From Saccharina japonica (Eukaryota; Sar; Phaeophyceae; Laminariales; Laminariaceae), in contig MEHQ01002961.1 in assembly GCA_008828725.1 (NCBI GenBank), forward strand, positions 112,259-176,258: 64,000 bases of DNA, read 5' to 3'. The notes below the pieces were generated by a model. It saw only the letters and a list, made by a program, of their open reading frames with translations, ran no database searches and was not told the DNA's origin. Made by a program: the position numbers and the translations under genes. Positions 29,229 to 40,026 of the stretch are shown one piece after another. Each line of letters opens with the position of its first letter. The stretch's first letter is position 1.

Positions 29229-29329
29229 TTCGGGAGCAAATGGCTTGGAGTAAGACTCACAAGTATGTTGTATGTACAACACGTGCCGTACTAAACAACT
29301 TATACTCCCCGATGAGAAAAATCCTATGG

Positions 29330-29480
29330 CCTACCGAGGTCTCCATCGAAAAATATTGAAAACACAACGATAAGGCATACGCCGTATAAGGCATATAGCC
29401 TAAGGAGGTCTACATCGAAAAATATTGAAAACACAACGATATGACATATGAACGATAAGGCACCGCCTTGTAAGGCATAT
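29330..29480. repeat. ~70-bp direct repeat pair, copy A
   Basis: AGGTCTMCATCGAAAAATAT, TGAAAACACAACGATA, AAGGCAT motifs occur twice in tandem. Copy B at 48062-48215. Confidence 0.75.
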
Positions 29481-29535
29481 GCCTTAGTGGGTAGTTCATC
29501 AGTTGCTAAGTATACTAATAGTCAGTAGTATCAAG

Positions 29536-29815
29536 CATGCCTTATCGGGTCAATGCCTTATTAGGACAAGGACTTAATGGGTCAATGCCTTATTGGTTCA
29601 ACGCCTTATTGGTTCAAGGCCTTTTTGGGTCAATGCCTTATTGGTTCAATGCCGTATTGGGTCAATGCCTTACTGGGGCAATGCCTTATCGGGTCAATGC
29701 CTTTCTTGGTTCAATGCCTTTTGGGGTCAATGGCTTGTTAGGCCAATGCCTTATTGAGTCAATGCCTCATTGGACCAATGCCTTATTGAGTAAATGCCTT
29801 ATTGGGTTTACTCCT
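29536..29815. repeat. 16-bp minisatellite (TCAATGCCTTATTGGG)n, copy A
   Basis: About 17 units with substitutions. Because 16 is not a multiple of 3 the repeat rotates through three reading phases, giving a stop-free 97-codon frame with a 16-residue period. Not treated as a gene. Copy B at 48269-48548. Confidence 0.9.
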
Positions 29816-29984
29816 AAGTTGAAATCATAATACTAGTCAGTCATAAATAGTGTGGCTCCAAAGTGTCACTGGGACCACCATCGTAGCGCGCGTCCCCTCT
29901 ATAATAACGCCTCCTGCTCGGGATGCTTGGTGTGGCCGATAAGGTATCACATCACTCCCATATGTGACTTACATTTACAGCAGC

Positions 29985-30110
29985 AGGGTCCCTATATAGT
30001 GCCAGTAGTGGTCCCTCTATAGCGCCGATGAAATCGCTTGGCACAGCAGATGGGATTAATCAACCAGTGTGGCAAGTGTGCGGAGTAATGCCGGATGGGA
30101 TTATTTAAAA
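29985..30110. mobile_element. M10 left part, copy A
   Basis: TATAGTGCCAGTAGTGGTCC, TCTATAGCGCCGATG, AACCAGTGTGGCAAGTGTGC. The right terminus is replaced by an A-run (30107-30131). Copy B at 48715-48865. Confidence 0.55.
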
Positions 30111-30210
30111 AAAAAAACAAAAAAAAAAAAACAGCTGTGAGATCGAGGATTTCGTCGAAACTCATTTTTGCTTCGTAGCTGAGTGTAATACTTCGATCGC
30201 GTGTACTTAA

Positions 30211-30420
30211 GGGCCCGTTTTAACGAAGAAGAAAAAAATTCAATTTGGAATTTTTTTTATTCGAATCCGCTTTTCATTGGTCAACACACGCACCAGCACC
30301 AAAGATTAGGATCTTGGGGCATAAAAATTGGTGCTGGTGCGTGTGTTGACCAATGAAAAGCGAATTTTTATTTTTTATTTTTCCAAATTGAATTTATTTT
30401 ATACTCGTTAATACGGGCCC
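30211..30420. mobile_element. M6 PIF/Harbinger-like MITE (210 bp), TAA TSD, copy A
   Basis: GGGCCCGTTTTAACGAAG to the inverse ending CGTTAATACGGGCCC. TAA at 30208-30210 and 30421-30423. The inner arms CTTTTCATTGGTCAACACAC and its inverse are perfect over about 32 bp with GCACCAGCACCAA, so the whole element can fold into one hairpin. Confidence 0.88.
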
Positions 30421-30659
30421 TAAGGGTTTTATATGTCCTCATGCAGGATGTACAGTAGTACATCCCGTATGAGGGGGACACAATCTGAGGCTGTAGAGTT
30501 CAGGAAGCGTGTGTCTATTTGTGGGGGGGGGGGGAATAAATAAATAAATGAAAAATAATACCCAGTGTTATTGACCTGGCACCTATCGACATTGTAGAGG
30601 AACCACCACTGCTCCATTTGGAAGTGAATGCGGTAGACTGTTTTCGTAAGGGGAGTACT

Positions 30660-30792
30660 TATGTCATGCGTGTCACATAGTCGTCTGACCATAGACCCTC
30701 GCATCCCTACAAGGCCGGGACTAAGCTAATCGGGTTTTCACCGACCAGGCCGGCATTGCTAGCACCAAGCGCGAAGCGCGGTGAGGTGGTAA
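30660..30792 (+). repeat. R2 fragment, copy A
   Basis: TCTGACCATAGACCCTCGCA, CGGGTTTTCACCGACCAGGC, CACCAAGCGCGAAGCGCG. Head and tail trimmed. Copy B at 49393-49523. Confidence 0.7.
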
Positions 30793-31720
30793 GGGGGGTA
30801 ACGCTTTGGATTATTCTCGTCAACTATTCGGGTCTGACTGGTAACACCTTCTGTGTCTTAAGCCATCGGATTCTGGATTCCCGTTATTACGTGGATGACA
30901 TTACCTGGTATATGATTGGAACAAACGCTGCACGTCGTAAGATGGGAAATTTAATAATACTGACCAAACTGATTGCAGCAGTATCATACGATAATCACGA
31001 TGCTGCCCGCGGGTGGTACAGCAGTAGTAGTCTGGATTGGACACTGGATTTCCTGAAAATATTGCAATATTTAGGAAAATCTCGAGAGATTATTGGGTGG
31101 ACGGTTTTGGCGGGTGATCTTTCAACCTAGACAGAGGTTTTGTCGATTCAATAAAATCTCGATATTCTGGATCCCACCCATATTACGCCTTACCATACCA
31201 CTGGAAACCCTAATAAAACGCATCCTCAAGCTCTGCACCGCACACAAACCAGCAGTACTGGACGAAGCATGGTAGTGGATCTTCTTAAGGTAGCTATTTA
31301 GGCACTCTGGTTGGCCAAGGGTGTGTTTTGCGCGGCTCAATCCAATTGGAGTCTTTCCCAGCAGCATCCCGAGTCACCCTATTAATAGAGTATTTCCAAG
31401 CCCACGGCCGAGTCAACCTAGAGTATTACCAAGCAAAGCATCCCAGCACTGACCACTGCCATAGGGTTAGGGTTCGGGTCGGAGGGTCGGCTTCAGGCGC
31501 CAAGCACAAAGCCCCCGTGAATATATACTGTCAAGGTTCGTCCACCCCTCCAAACCAGTTGACAAAACAAACACAGCCATCAGAGGGAGGCTTTTGCTGC
31601 TTCCTGTGCCTCGCTCGCGTCGGCACACATACACACATCGTATATATACTACAGGACCTATATACGAGTCTAAGACATCAAAACGTCTTGAAAATTGGCA
31701 AGATGTATACCAGGTATTGA
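30793..31720. other. Unassigned stretch, copy A
   Basis: No repeat recognised except a TTAGGG-like scrap at about 31461-31478. A 124-codon open frame (30756-31130) starts inside R2 sequence and keeps open in copy B with a 3-bp (one codon) loss, which is mildly interesting, but no domain is recognised. Copy B at 49524-50450. Confidence 0.35.
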
Positions 31721-31723
31721 ATA

Positions 31724-32010
31724 ATGAGATTTGAGACTGAGATCGAGATCGAGATGAATATTGAGATTGAGATCGAGATCGAGATCGAAATTTATATTGA
31801 GATAGAGATCGAGATCGAGATCGAAATTAATATTGAGATTGAGATTGAGATCGATATTTATATTTATATTGAGATTGAGATCGAGATTTATATTTATATT
31901 GAGATTGAGATTGAGATCGAGATAAATATTGAGATCGAGATCGAGATCGAGATCGAGATGAATATTGAGATCGAGATGAGTATTGAGATTGAGATCCAGA
32001 TCGAGATTTA
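31724..32010. repeat. (GAGATC/GAGATT)n hexamer microsatellite, copy A
   Basis: GAGATY units broken by AATATT and TTTATA insertions. Reads Glu-Ile repeats in one frame. Copy B (50454-50740) has the same length but a different internal order of variants. Confidence 0.9.
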
Positions 32011-32199
32011 CCTCTTTTCGCCAAGATCACGAGACCGAAAATATCAAGAATTATTTTCGTCCGGCATACTTTTTCAAGAGGTGATAAGGCACTGCTTCCG
32101 CAGGGAAATCTCCAACGCTGGGCTTTGTACATATATTCCATTAGCTGTCGTAGGTATTCTTGTCCGTAGTTCGGTTCGTTTTTTTAATAGTTGCGAATC

Positions 32200-32620
32200 G
32201 TCGCCGTCCTTTTTTTTTTTTTGCGCCCCCCCGTATTGTGTTGCCCCGCGCGCGCGCCCTCAGCTGAGAGAAGAATCCGAGAATAAGCCGACCGCCTTCT
32301 TTGCCAAACCGAGCCAACGACAGCAACAGCAAGAGAACCGAAGAAAGCGAACCCGATGCAGACCAAAAATAAATCGACGGCATCCCCCTGTATGGCTGGC
32401 CAGACGGAGGGGAAGCGGAGAACTAATAAGCGAGAGCCGCCGCGACAGACAGACAGCAACAGAACAGCCGCCACAGACAGCAGCAGCAACAGACACCAAC
32501 AGAAGTCGTACCAGCAGCAGCAGCAGCAGCAGCAGTGCAGTATCGGCCCCCCGAAGAGAGCAAGGGATACTACTATTAACCCAGGCTTCTTGGAGTTTTT
32601 TTTTCGAGGGTTGGATGATC
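32200..32620 (+). other. CAG-rich tract with possible Gln-rich coding sequence, copy A
   Basis: Contains (CAG)8 at 32512-32535. From ATG 32356 one frame reads a polar Gln/Arg/Thr-rich peptide (TDSNRTAATDSSSNRHQQ, then a run of eight Gln). Another frame reads a Ser run. The frame runs on through a MITE, so any real gene would have to splice before about 32800. GC-rich start (GCGCGCGCCCTCAGCTGAGA). Possibly exonic, more likely non-coding. Copy B at 50930-51350. Confidence 0.2.
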
Positions 32621-32639
32621 ATTCTTTAGAAAGTGTGCG

Positions 32640-33230
32640 TTCCACACTAACTTCAGTAGTAACCGCTGTAGAATTTCTTAGTATTCACCCGGAAGTGTTC
32701 CGGCTGAGTTTTGTATGGGGTGCTTTTTTTACGGATTGTCTTTTGTCAGAGTCTTCCTTTTTTCCCGGAAGTGTTGTGGCTGGTTTTCTCGTGAGGCGCT
32801 TTTTTTTTTACCCCTTAACCCTTCTAGGACTGGAGTCCCGTTTTGGGGACAAATTACTTAGAATTAGAGTGGTTTGTCCCCAAAACGGGACTGCAGTCCT
32901 AAAAGGGTTAATAACTGGTCCCCCATATTTGGGGACAAACTACTCGGAATTAGTGTGGGATAAGTTTTTCAGTTCTGAATTGGTTAAGGCATGCCGTTAT
33001 CACGAGACTGTTTTTTTTTCACCAGAAATCTCAGGGCTGTGTTTCTTGAGGAATTTTTTCGTGTGACATGTCTTGTATTTTATTCGCCTGAAATTTCAGG
33101 CTGAATTTCCTGTGGGGCGGTTTGTTATGGCATGCATGCCTTTTAAGCTTTATTTCGCCGGAAGTTTCAGGCTGACTTTCTTGTTCGGGCCGCTTTTTTT
33201 TTTTATGGCATCCTTTGTCATGCATGAGAG
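32640..33230. repeat. Diverged ~50-65-bp repeats related to M3/M4, copy A
   Basis: Recurring CGGAAGTKTTSMGGCTGA and TTTCTTGTGGGGCGCTTTTT blocks, starting with CACACTAACTTCAGTAGTAA, which is M4 interior sequence. Interrupted by two M2 copies (32815-32987). Confidence 0.5.
32815..32987. mobile_element. M2a and M2b MITEs abutting at one TTAA, copy A
   Basis: M2a 32815-32911 (TTAACCCTTCTAGGACTGGA to CAGTCCTAAAAGGGTTAA) and M2b 32908-32987 (TTAATAACTGGTCCCCC to TTCAGTTCTGAATTGGTTAA) share the middle TTAA. Copy B at 51544-51716. Confidence 0.8.
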
Positions 33231-33334
33231 GACCGGTTGGTGTAGTAGGTGTTTTCGTTTTTTTCGTTGTTGGGATGCACAGGTGAGTTGTAGTATTGCA
33301 AGGCTGCTTGCTGGCAGATCATAATACTGACTGC

Positions 33335-33412
33335 ACCGTCAGCAGTCAGTATACTGGATTGCGTCAGTATACTGGATTGCATCGGTATACCAGACTGCAC
33401 CAGTATACTACA
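33335..33412. repeat. ~19-bp repeat (GTATACTGGATTGCRTCA), copy A
   Basis: Four diverged direct units. Copy B at 52064-52141. Confidence 0.75.
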
Positions 33413-33774
33413 TGGTACTATTTTTCTGGATTAAAAAAAAATGGACTTTTTTTTTTTTTCGTTTGCCGTCAGTTGCCAGTGGATTGACTGCATCAGTTTT
33501 ATACGTTCTAGCACTGTTTTTCGTAAAGGTGGACTTTTTGTGTTGTCCCGCCATGTAGCTCATAACAGGATGATGGTGCTAAACGAATACGCCGTGACTC
33601 GTACGTAAACAGTAGCAGCAGTGCCCAATACATACAGTATAGTATGCGAGCAGGGTGCCAGTTGCAAGTTACGACATGACTAGGTACCAGTGCGCCCACA
33701 GGACGTACGTAGACCAGGCCGCCAGTTGCAAGGGCGCGCTTACTTCGCAGAGGGGCCATTAGCGTCAACTATGC

Positions 33775-34165
33775 TTCGATTCTGGCCGGATCTATAAGCC
33801 CCGTATCGACTCTGACCTGAGCATGAAACGTGGATTATATTATCGGCCAATGCTACGATTCTGGCCGGATATATGATCCCCGTTTCAACTCTGACATGAG
33901 CATAAAATGTGGCTTATAATATCGGCCAATGCCACTTTTCTGGACGGAAAATATAATCCCCGATTCACTCTGATATGAGCACGAAACGCGGCTAATAGTA
34001 TCGGCCAATACTACGATTCTGGTCGGAAATATGGAAGTATAATCCTCGTTTTGGATCTGATATGAGCATGAAACGTAGCTGATATCATCGGCCAATGATA
34101 CCAGTTTGGCCGGATATATAGTACCCGTTTCGACTCTGATATGAGCATGAAACGTGTCTTATATT
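33775..34165. repeat. 79-bp tandem repeat, five units, copy A
   Basis: TTCTGGCCGGATATATGATC, CGTTTCGACTCTGATATGAG, CATGAAACGTGGCTTATATT, ATCGGCCAATGCTACG. The period is 79 bp for three steps and 87 bp for the last because of a small insertion. Copy B at 52504-52894. Looks like a young satellite. Confidence 0.9.
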
Positions 34166-34739
34166 ACCGAACAAGGTGGTATTGTACTAGGGGTATAAGA
34201 GACGGGCCTCTTTAGACCCGTCAACAAATGCGTTGGCCTGACTTTTCTGTTTTTTTAGCCTGGCGGGGGTTTCAATGTAATGCGGGGCGGTAGGTCGAAA
34301 GGGGGGCAAACCAACCGCGGCTTTCCTGTAGTTGTCTTTTATCGGGGCATGTATGTTCGTCCTTGTGCACGTATATACGGTGTGTAGGATATTTATTTAC
34401 GTGTGTGACTGGCTGCTGTTAGCACTACTTAGATGCGCGACTGCGACATGCCCCTGGTGTTGTACGGCTGGCTAAAGTAAGGCGTTACCGCTCGCCGATC
34501 CTCTTGGTGCGCTGGCTAGGCCATGATGATGGTGGTGATACGCTCTCGGTCCACTGCCGCGCAAGCCTCGCAAGAGCGCGTCTTTTTTTTCGTCTCATAC
34601 CTGTGGTGCCATTTGTTTTTTTGTGTTTTGTGTTTGTTTTTTGGATATTTACCGGGTATAAACGTACGTTCTGTATATTTTGTGTGTGTTTTTTTCGTTC
34701 CCCGTCAACGACGACCCGGTGTCGGCTTTTGATGGGTTT

Positions 34740-34992
34740 GATCTAGATGTGTCCCCCCCCCCCCCACTTTGGCAACAACGCCCACCTCACAATTGGTTCT
34801 CAGGAGGATGCAGGTCGCCCTTCATGCGACTCGCCCAACACCTCACGGCGCTTCGCGCTTGGTGCGAGCAATGTCTTGTCTGGTCGGTGAAAACCCGACG
34901 TGCTCCGTCCCGGCATTGTTGTAGGGGTGCAAAGGTCTATGGTCATACGACTACGGCCATGCATGACATGCGGCTAATGAGTACCCCCCCCC
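34740..34992 (-). repeat. R2 repeat (minus), copy A
   Basis: C-run, GGAGGATGCAGGTCGCCCTT, CGACTCGCCCAACACCTCAC, GGTCGGTGAAAACCCGAC, GGTCTATGGTCATACGACTA, GGCCATGCATGACATGCGG, C-run. Compare the copy-B version beside the N gap. Confidence 0.75.
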
Positions 34993-35358
34993 CCTTACCG
35001 CGCTGTAGCGGGATGGGAATTGTGAGTGGGTGGCATATTAATAGTAGTTTAGTTTAGTTTTTATGATCGTTTTTTCACGGCCACGGCTGTATTTGGCACT
35101 ACGTTTAGACGTTAGTAAAATAAGGTTGGCGCGGCATTGGGCTGCTCGTGCAGAGTTGTACGGGTGCAAAGGTTTATGGTCATACGACTACTTTACCTCT
35201 CTATCCGGAAGTGTAAGAAGCTTTTGGGTATCCATAGTAATGACCAAAACGCTCCTTGCATGTCCGAACCGAGTTGAAGTGATCGCCAGCGGTGGTAGTC
35301 GTTGGGCCAACCCATATGGTGCGGAGGAAGAAGGGCTTTCTCATGTCATGCATGGCCG

Positions 35359-35385
35359 TGGGGGGGGGGGGGGGGGGGGGGGGGG
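35359..35385. repeat. Poly(G) run of 26-27, copy A
   Basis: An uninterrupted G-run right after CATGTCATGCATGGCCGT, the R2 head. Potential quadruplex and assembly-error hotspot. Copy B equivalent at 54202-54228. Confidence 0.9.
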
Positions 35386-35464
35386 TAGGAGCACCATTTT
35401 TGTAGGATACGTATGCGCTTGAAGCTTTGGTGGTCGATTGGGCATTTATTTTGGCATCAAGGTA

Positions 35465-35830
35465 TTCATTTGTCTCGAGTTCGATGAGATACCGATGAAC
35501 GGAATATCGAATCGAAGTTCCGATATTTTGATATATCGAAAAAATCGATGCGATATCGATATGTGATATTGGTGGACGCAAACTCGAACCGATATTATAC
35601 GGTTTTCGGTAGTCGATACATACGTGTAATGTTTTCGTTCAGTGCATATTCTATCGGCATGTAAAATACGGAGGCGGGGGATTGAGGACAAAACGCGTGC
35701 GATACGATGTATCGAAAGTTTGATATTTCGATATATCATATATCGAAATTCAGTTCGATATATTTCGATATATATATATCGAAATTCAGTTCGAAGTATT
35801 TCGGTACATCAGAACTTTCGATACATTATC
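35465..35830. repeat. TCGATAT-rich degenerate satellite, copy A
   Basis: Many copies of TTCGATATATCGAA, GATATCGATA and ATTCAGTTCGA in both directions, self-complementary over short spans. Copy B at 54312-54680. Confidence 0.75.
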
Positions 35831-36260
35831 CAACACTATATATATGACATACTATACATGTAGTATATAGTCATGGTGTTGCGCGCGATCGCTGTTGTAT
35901 TGTTTTTTTTGTGAAATGCGGCCAAATATTATACATACATGTGTCGCTTTGCTCTTTTACATAAATAGGTATATAGGTATTTCTATATTTAGTACTTTCT
36001 TCGTCGAAGCTCGCGAGTGTCAAAAAAATAACATCTTGAGCTTTTTGTTTCTTGTTTTTGCGTTTTTTGTAGGGAAGGGAGGATGACGTTCAACCGCCAC
36101 AAAATCTGTATTTTGGTTGATTTCGAGAGCGTACGTACAAACTTTTTTTTTTTTTTTTTCCATGTCCGGTGGTGGCATATACTCGTGCTCGAAGGAAATT
36201 TCCGAGAAGAAAATTCCAGAGGCAGGCGGGCGGGCGGCAGCGCGAGTCCATGGGCGTTAC

Positions 36261-36432
36261 AGTACAGGATACCTCGTAAGAAACAGGCTAATAAAGAAAG
36301 CGAGGCTGAGGTTTAAGGGACAACAAGAAATTCGAGAGTCGTTATCTTGAAATTAGTGTAGAAAGCACCCCGTCTCAAACAAGAAATCCAGTCTGGACCA
36401 GATTTCCTGTTTCTTATTAGCTGTCCTGTACT
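36261..36432. mobile_element. M3 MITE, copy A right part
   Basis: AGTACAGGATACCTCGTAAG to TTATTAGCTGTCCTGTACT, 172 bp, interior GAGAGTCGTTATCTTGAAAT. Copy B at 55108-55279. Confidence 0.8.
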
Positions 36433-37179
36433 GTATGACCGCACTTTTTTTTTTTAAGGTCGTAGGCCATATTGTAGGCGCAAGTAGGTACTTTCCGGTG
36501 TGAGGCTGACGCCCGACTGTTTCCTTCGTGGCTTTGACGAAGAAAAATTGTGATGGGGATAACGGTGCGAGACGGCGTAGCTGCTGCTGTTTTCCGTGCT
36601 CTCGTGTCTCTTCTTCATCTTTCCCCCCTGATGCCTCGCGAGTTTTCAACGGCTACACAGCAAAAGTAGGCGTTATGCAGTTTCGAAGGTGTCCTCTAAA
36701 CGCTATAATACCAAGGAACTCTGAACTATACATGTCCAAGACAGCAAAACAATCGGCACGGACACTGGGTGTGCTGGATGTCGACGGGTAGAAAGGACGG
36801 TTTAATGTGAAGAACACACACATACTTGTACATATATACGAGGGCTGGAAAGTGCAGCAGCAGCAGTGCAGCAGTGACGGATGCAAACAAACTATTCATT
36901 TGAAGGCCTTTTTTTGTCACTGATACACTGACCCAGCAGCACGAGTATATATACGACCTGCTGTGCATGGTATTAATGAAATATGTACATCTTGAGAGGA
37001 CAACAACTTCCAGGAGTACAACTGTTTCATACCATGCACCGCGGTCGTATGTATGTATCAGGGGCACTGCTGCTGTACATGTGCATATACACAAAAGCTG
37101 TCAGAAGACGAATGCTACAGAAGAGGTGCACCATGTATTTTCTGAAGATGGTTGTGGAGGGGGGAAAGGTGCTACCCGA

Positions 37180-37600
37180 CAAAGATGTCGGGAGACAGCA
37201 CTTTCACCCCTTGACAGACAGCGTCGAGGCAAATTCCTTGACAGACAGCCTTGACAGCAAAAAACAGGGGATACTACCGAAAAATCCCCGCTTTGTGAAA
37301 AATGCCTGACAATAATGTATAAATTGATATTTTTCCCTGTATTTTGTTTTTTTTCGGCATTGTGCTACATTTCCGAGTTCAATGCACAGAAAAATATTGA
37401 AATTGAACTGCAGAATATCGATTATTTGAAATTAGCTTTATCAAACGAGTAAAATAGCCTCACAAAAAAATTAAAAGTAGGGGTTTCCACATATATTAGG
37501 AGGCTTTTTCTGCCAGGGGGATTGGGGGCATATGTCTAGACAGCTGGATTTTCCTTGACAGACAGACAGCTTGACATTGACATGTCTCCCGACATCTTCG
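37180..37600. mobile_element. M8 hAT-like element, copy B (421 bp)
   Basis: Same termini and 8-bp flanks as 18917-19333, with one extra GACA in the subterminal TTGACAGACAGACAG run. Confidence 0.8.
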
Positions 37601-37759
37601 CTAGCCGATGAGCAATACCATGGTAATAAGGATAACGAAACGTTTTTCATCTTAAAAAAAAAATGGAATTCTGACGATTTTGGGTTAAGGAAGGTGCCGT
37701 CGCTCCGAAAAAAAAACAGCCAAGAAGTGCTACCTCTATCGTAGTACGCGTAGTTTTTT

Positions 37760-38045
37760 TTTGTTTTTTTTGTCCATCCCATGGATTTCTTTGCCCTCCC
37801 CTGTTATCTCTCCCTTTTTAGTCGTAACTCAGATCCGGGGTCACTAAGTAGGCTCTGCTCCCCCTTCCCCATTATGGTACGTGCCTAGCATTTTTATCTG
37901 TGTGTGTGTGTTCTTCACATTAAACCTTCCTTTCTACCCGTCGACATCCAGCATACCCAGTGTCCGTGCCGATTCTTCGTCCTAAAAAGGTACCAGTTCT
38001 GTGGTCACAAAACTACGACACAGAGATACTACACTCAGTCTCTTG
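37760..38045. repeat. S1 fragment fused to R1 head, copy B
   Basis: Counterpart of 19495-19775 with single-base changes (for example GTGCCTAGCATTTTT). The abrupt S1/R1 junction is conserved, so it predates the duplication. Confidence 0.65.
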
Positions 38046-38520
38046 AGATTTCGCGCCACTGCTTGCTGTTGTTCTGTGTACTGCTGTGCTATTACTACTA
38101 CGAGCACTACTCCTGTGTTATATTCGTTTGTTTTCACCCTTTTCATGTTGTATACGTCAGAAAATAATGGAAATCGTTGTGCACCGGCTCCCGGCCTCCC
38201 GGGCCTCTCTATATACACCCGGGCCATCTTTCTGACAGACACAGCACAGGCAGGACGTGTGCTCTACGTTTGAGAATAGAGGTACTTCTATATTCGTAAT
38301 TTAATAGCAGTTTTTGGCTGAAAAGGTTTCTGAACGATCGAGCTCCTTAACCTATGCAGAACTGAAAAAAAAATGTCCCACACTAATTCCAATTAGTTTG
38401 TCCCCAAAAACGGGGGACCAGTTCTTAAGGGGTTTAACCCAAAATCGGCGAACTTTCAGTCTTGTGTCGGAAAATATTGTTCATCCAATAATTGGGCCAT
38501 GGGATCGTTGATTACAACAG

Positions 38521-38941
38521 TACCGGCCCGCTCACAAGAAACCAGAAATCGGGCTTAGGCTGACTTTCTTATTCGAGAAAGGGGTGTGAGGAATGCTACG
38601 ATAGAGGTGCACCATGTTTTTTCTGAGCTCCTCACTTAAGGGGCGTCATACCTCACCGAAAAATTGATTTTGGAGGAAAATAAAAGTGAAGCCGGATGCG
38701 AAATCTCATGACCGAAGTATATTCTGAAACCTTATTCGTCACAAACATGAACGTCCGACGAATTTGGGTTAAGGAGCCCGATTTTTCAGAAAACGATTCA
38801 GCCAAAAAAGTGCTACCTCTACCGTAGCACTAGTCGTGTGTCCCACACTAACTTGAGTATAATAGCTGTCGACTTTCTTATTTCCCCCGTAATGTCTAGG
38901 CTGAGTTTCTTGTGGGGCACTTTCTTAGGAGAGGGCCGGTA
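38521..38941. mobile_element. M4 MITE interrupted by M5, copy B
   Basis: TACCGGCCCGCTCACAAG to TTAGGAGAGGGCCGGTA, identical in layout to 20253-20425 except for the inserted M5. Confidence 0.85.
38588..38835. mobile_element. M5 MITE, copy-B-specific insertion
   Basis: Copy A reads GGGGTGTGTCCC. Copy B reads GGGGTGT, then GAGGAATGCTACGATAGAGG ... CTCTACCGTAGCACTAGTC, then GTGTGTCCC. That is a 248-bp element with a 4-bp GTGT TSD (or 247 bp with GTGTG). It closely resembles M5 at 585-831, including GAAATCTCATGACCGAAGTA. Confidence 0.9.
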
Positions 38942-39136
38942 GTGTAATCGGGTACGAGCACTTTTGTTTTCCCTCCAAAAAATCAGTTTTTTGGGTGAGA
39001 TCTGTGTAGAGCTCCCCATATGACCACCCTACGAAAACATAATGGTGCACTAGCTGACTGTCTACCTTAGCATGTGTCTTAAGGCAGGCAACCAATGGCG
39101 TTCGCGCGAAAGTAGATCTGTCCCCTCGCCCCTCAG

Positions 39137-39302
39137 CAAAGATGTCGGGAGACAGGACTTTCAACCCTTGGCAGACAGCAGATTTGCCTTGACATGCCGT
39201 GACTGACACCAAACTACTAGGTTTTAGTGTGGAACACTTCGGCCCTTTACACCCTTGACAGCGCATGGTTTGCCTTGCTTGACATGTCTCCCGACATCTT
39301 TG
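39137..39302. mobile_element. M8 hAT-like MITE, copy B
   Basis: CAAAGATGTCGGGAGACA to TGTCTCCCGACATCTTTG with CCCCTCAG on both sides, as in copy A. Two bases shorter. Confidence 0.85.
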
Positions 39303-39689
39303 CCCCTCAGGCGAACTTCCTCATATTTGCCCGAACAAATCGAGCCTGCCTTTTCAAAGGCACAACGACCAGATGGCACACCAACCAAGCATGCCTCTGG
39401 TTAGAGGGGTTAGGGGTGGTTTGGGTTATAGAGTTCCGGGTTGGGGTGGTGGCCCGCCGTTATAGCCGAAGCCAAAAAACAAGGTAACCGTCGGGGACGA
39501 ATGCCTTACAGCTTCATGACAAAACCCTTCCTCGTTATAACAGCACCATTCTATTCGAGTCTGGACCCACAAATCATACCAGATAGAACACCAAATGTAT
39601 TGTGATATTTTGCTGTTTTCAACTCGGGCTGCAAATCCTACCAGATAAAAGCATACATATCTTGTGCATTTTTTTGCTGGTTTTCACGT

Positions 39690-39691
<2 letters not shown>

Positions 39692-39770
<79 letters not shown>
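39692..39770. repeat. Poly(T) run of ~79, copy B only
   Basis: Replaces an interrupted T tract of about 30 bp in copy A (21178-21208, broken by G). Possibly a true expansion, possibly a polymerase or assembly artefact. Confidence 0.85.
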
Positions 39771-39773
<3 letters not shown>

Positions 39774-40026
39774 GCAAATCACGAGAAGGCACAGATCCAA
39801 CCCAACCCTAACTCCCTAACTCTAACCCTAACCCCAACCCCACTAGCCCAAGCTAAGGCTCGACCCGCGCGTTTCGGACAATCTGCAAAAATAAAAATAG
39901 TGCGCGACCCTACCACAAAAATCGTACCGGTAATAGAATAAAGACTAACCGGTCCTTTCACGCCCAGAGGTGGTAGGTTTTTGGGTGTACCGTAGGTTCT
40001 ATTTACTATGGTCCCCCGTAATAATC

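Larger units (their letters stand above)
18423..36680. repeat. Large tandem duplication, copy A (~18.26 kb)
   Basis: Every segment recurs in the same order in copy B at an offset growing from 18258 to 18848. Copy A ends at CGTTATGCAG (36671-36680), directly followed by copy B starting TTTCGAAGGTGTCC. The same CGTTATGC ends copy B at 55526. No gene is recognised inside. Content is MITEs, SINEs, minisatellites and unclassified DNA. Confidence 0.92.

Noticed and set aside
30756..31130. A 124-codon frame containing YVDD, reminiscent of a reverse-transcriptase active site.
   Set aside because: Surrounding residues do not resemble any reverse-transcriptase motif order, the frame starts within R2 repeat DNA, and no other RT motifs lie nearby.
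31724..32629. A 301-codon frame with long Glu-Ile repeats.
   Set aside because: The first third is the GAGATY microsatellite, and copy B has the frame cut short by frameshift.
32356..33066. A 236-codon Gln-rich frame as a full gene.
   Set aside because: Its second half reads through M2 MITEs and the M3/M4-like array; only the CAG-rich start could be exonic.
33775..34165. A CRISPR-like array with 79-bp period.
   Set aside because: The whole 79 bp repeats; there is no constant-repeat/variable-spacer pattern.
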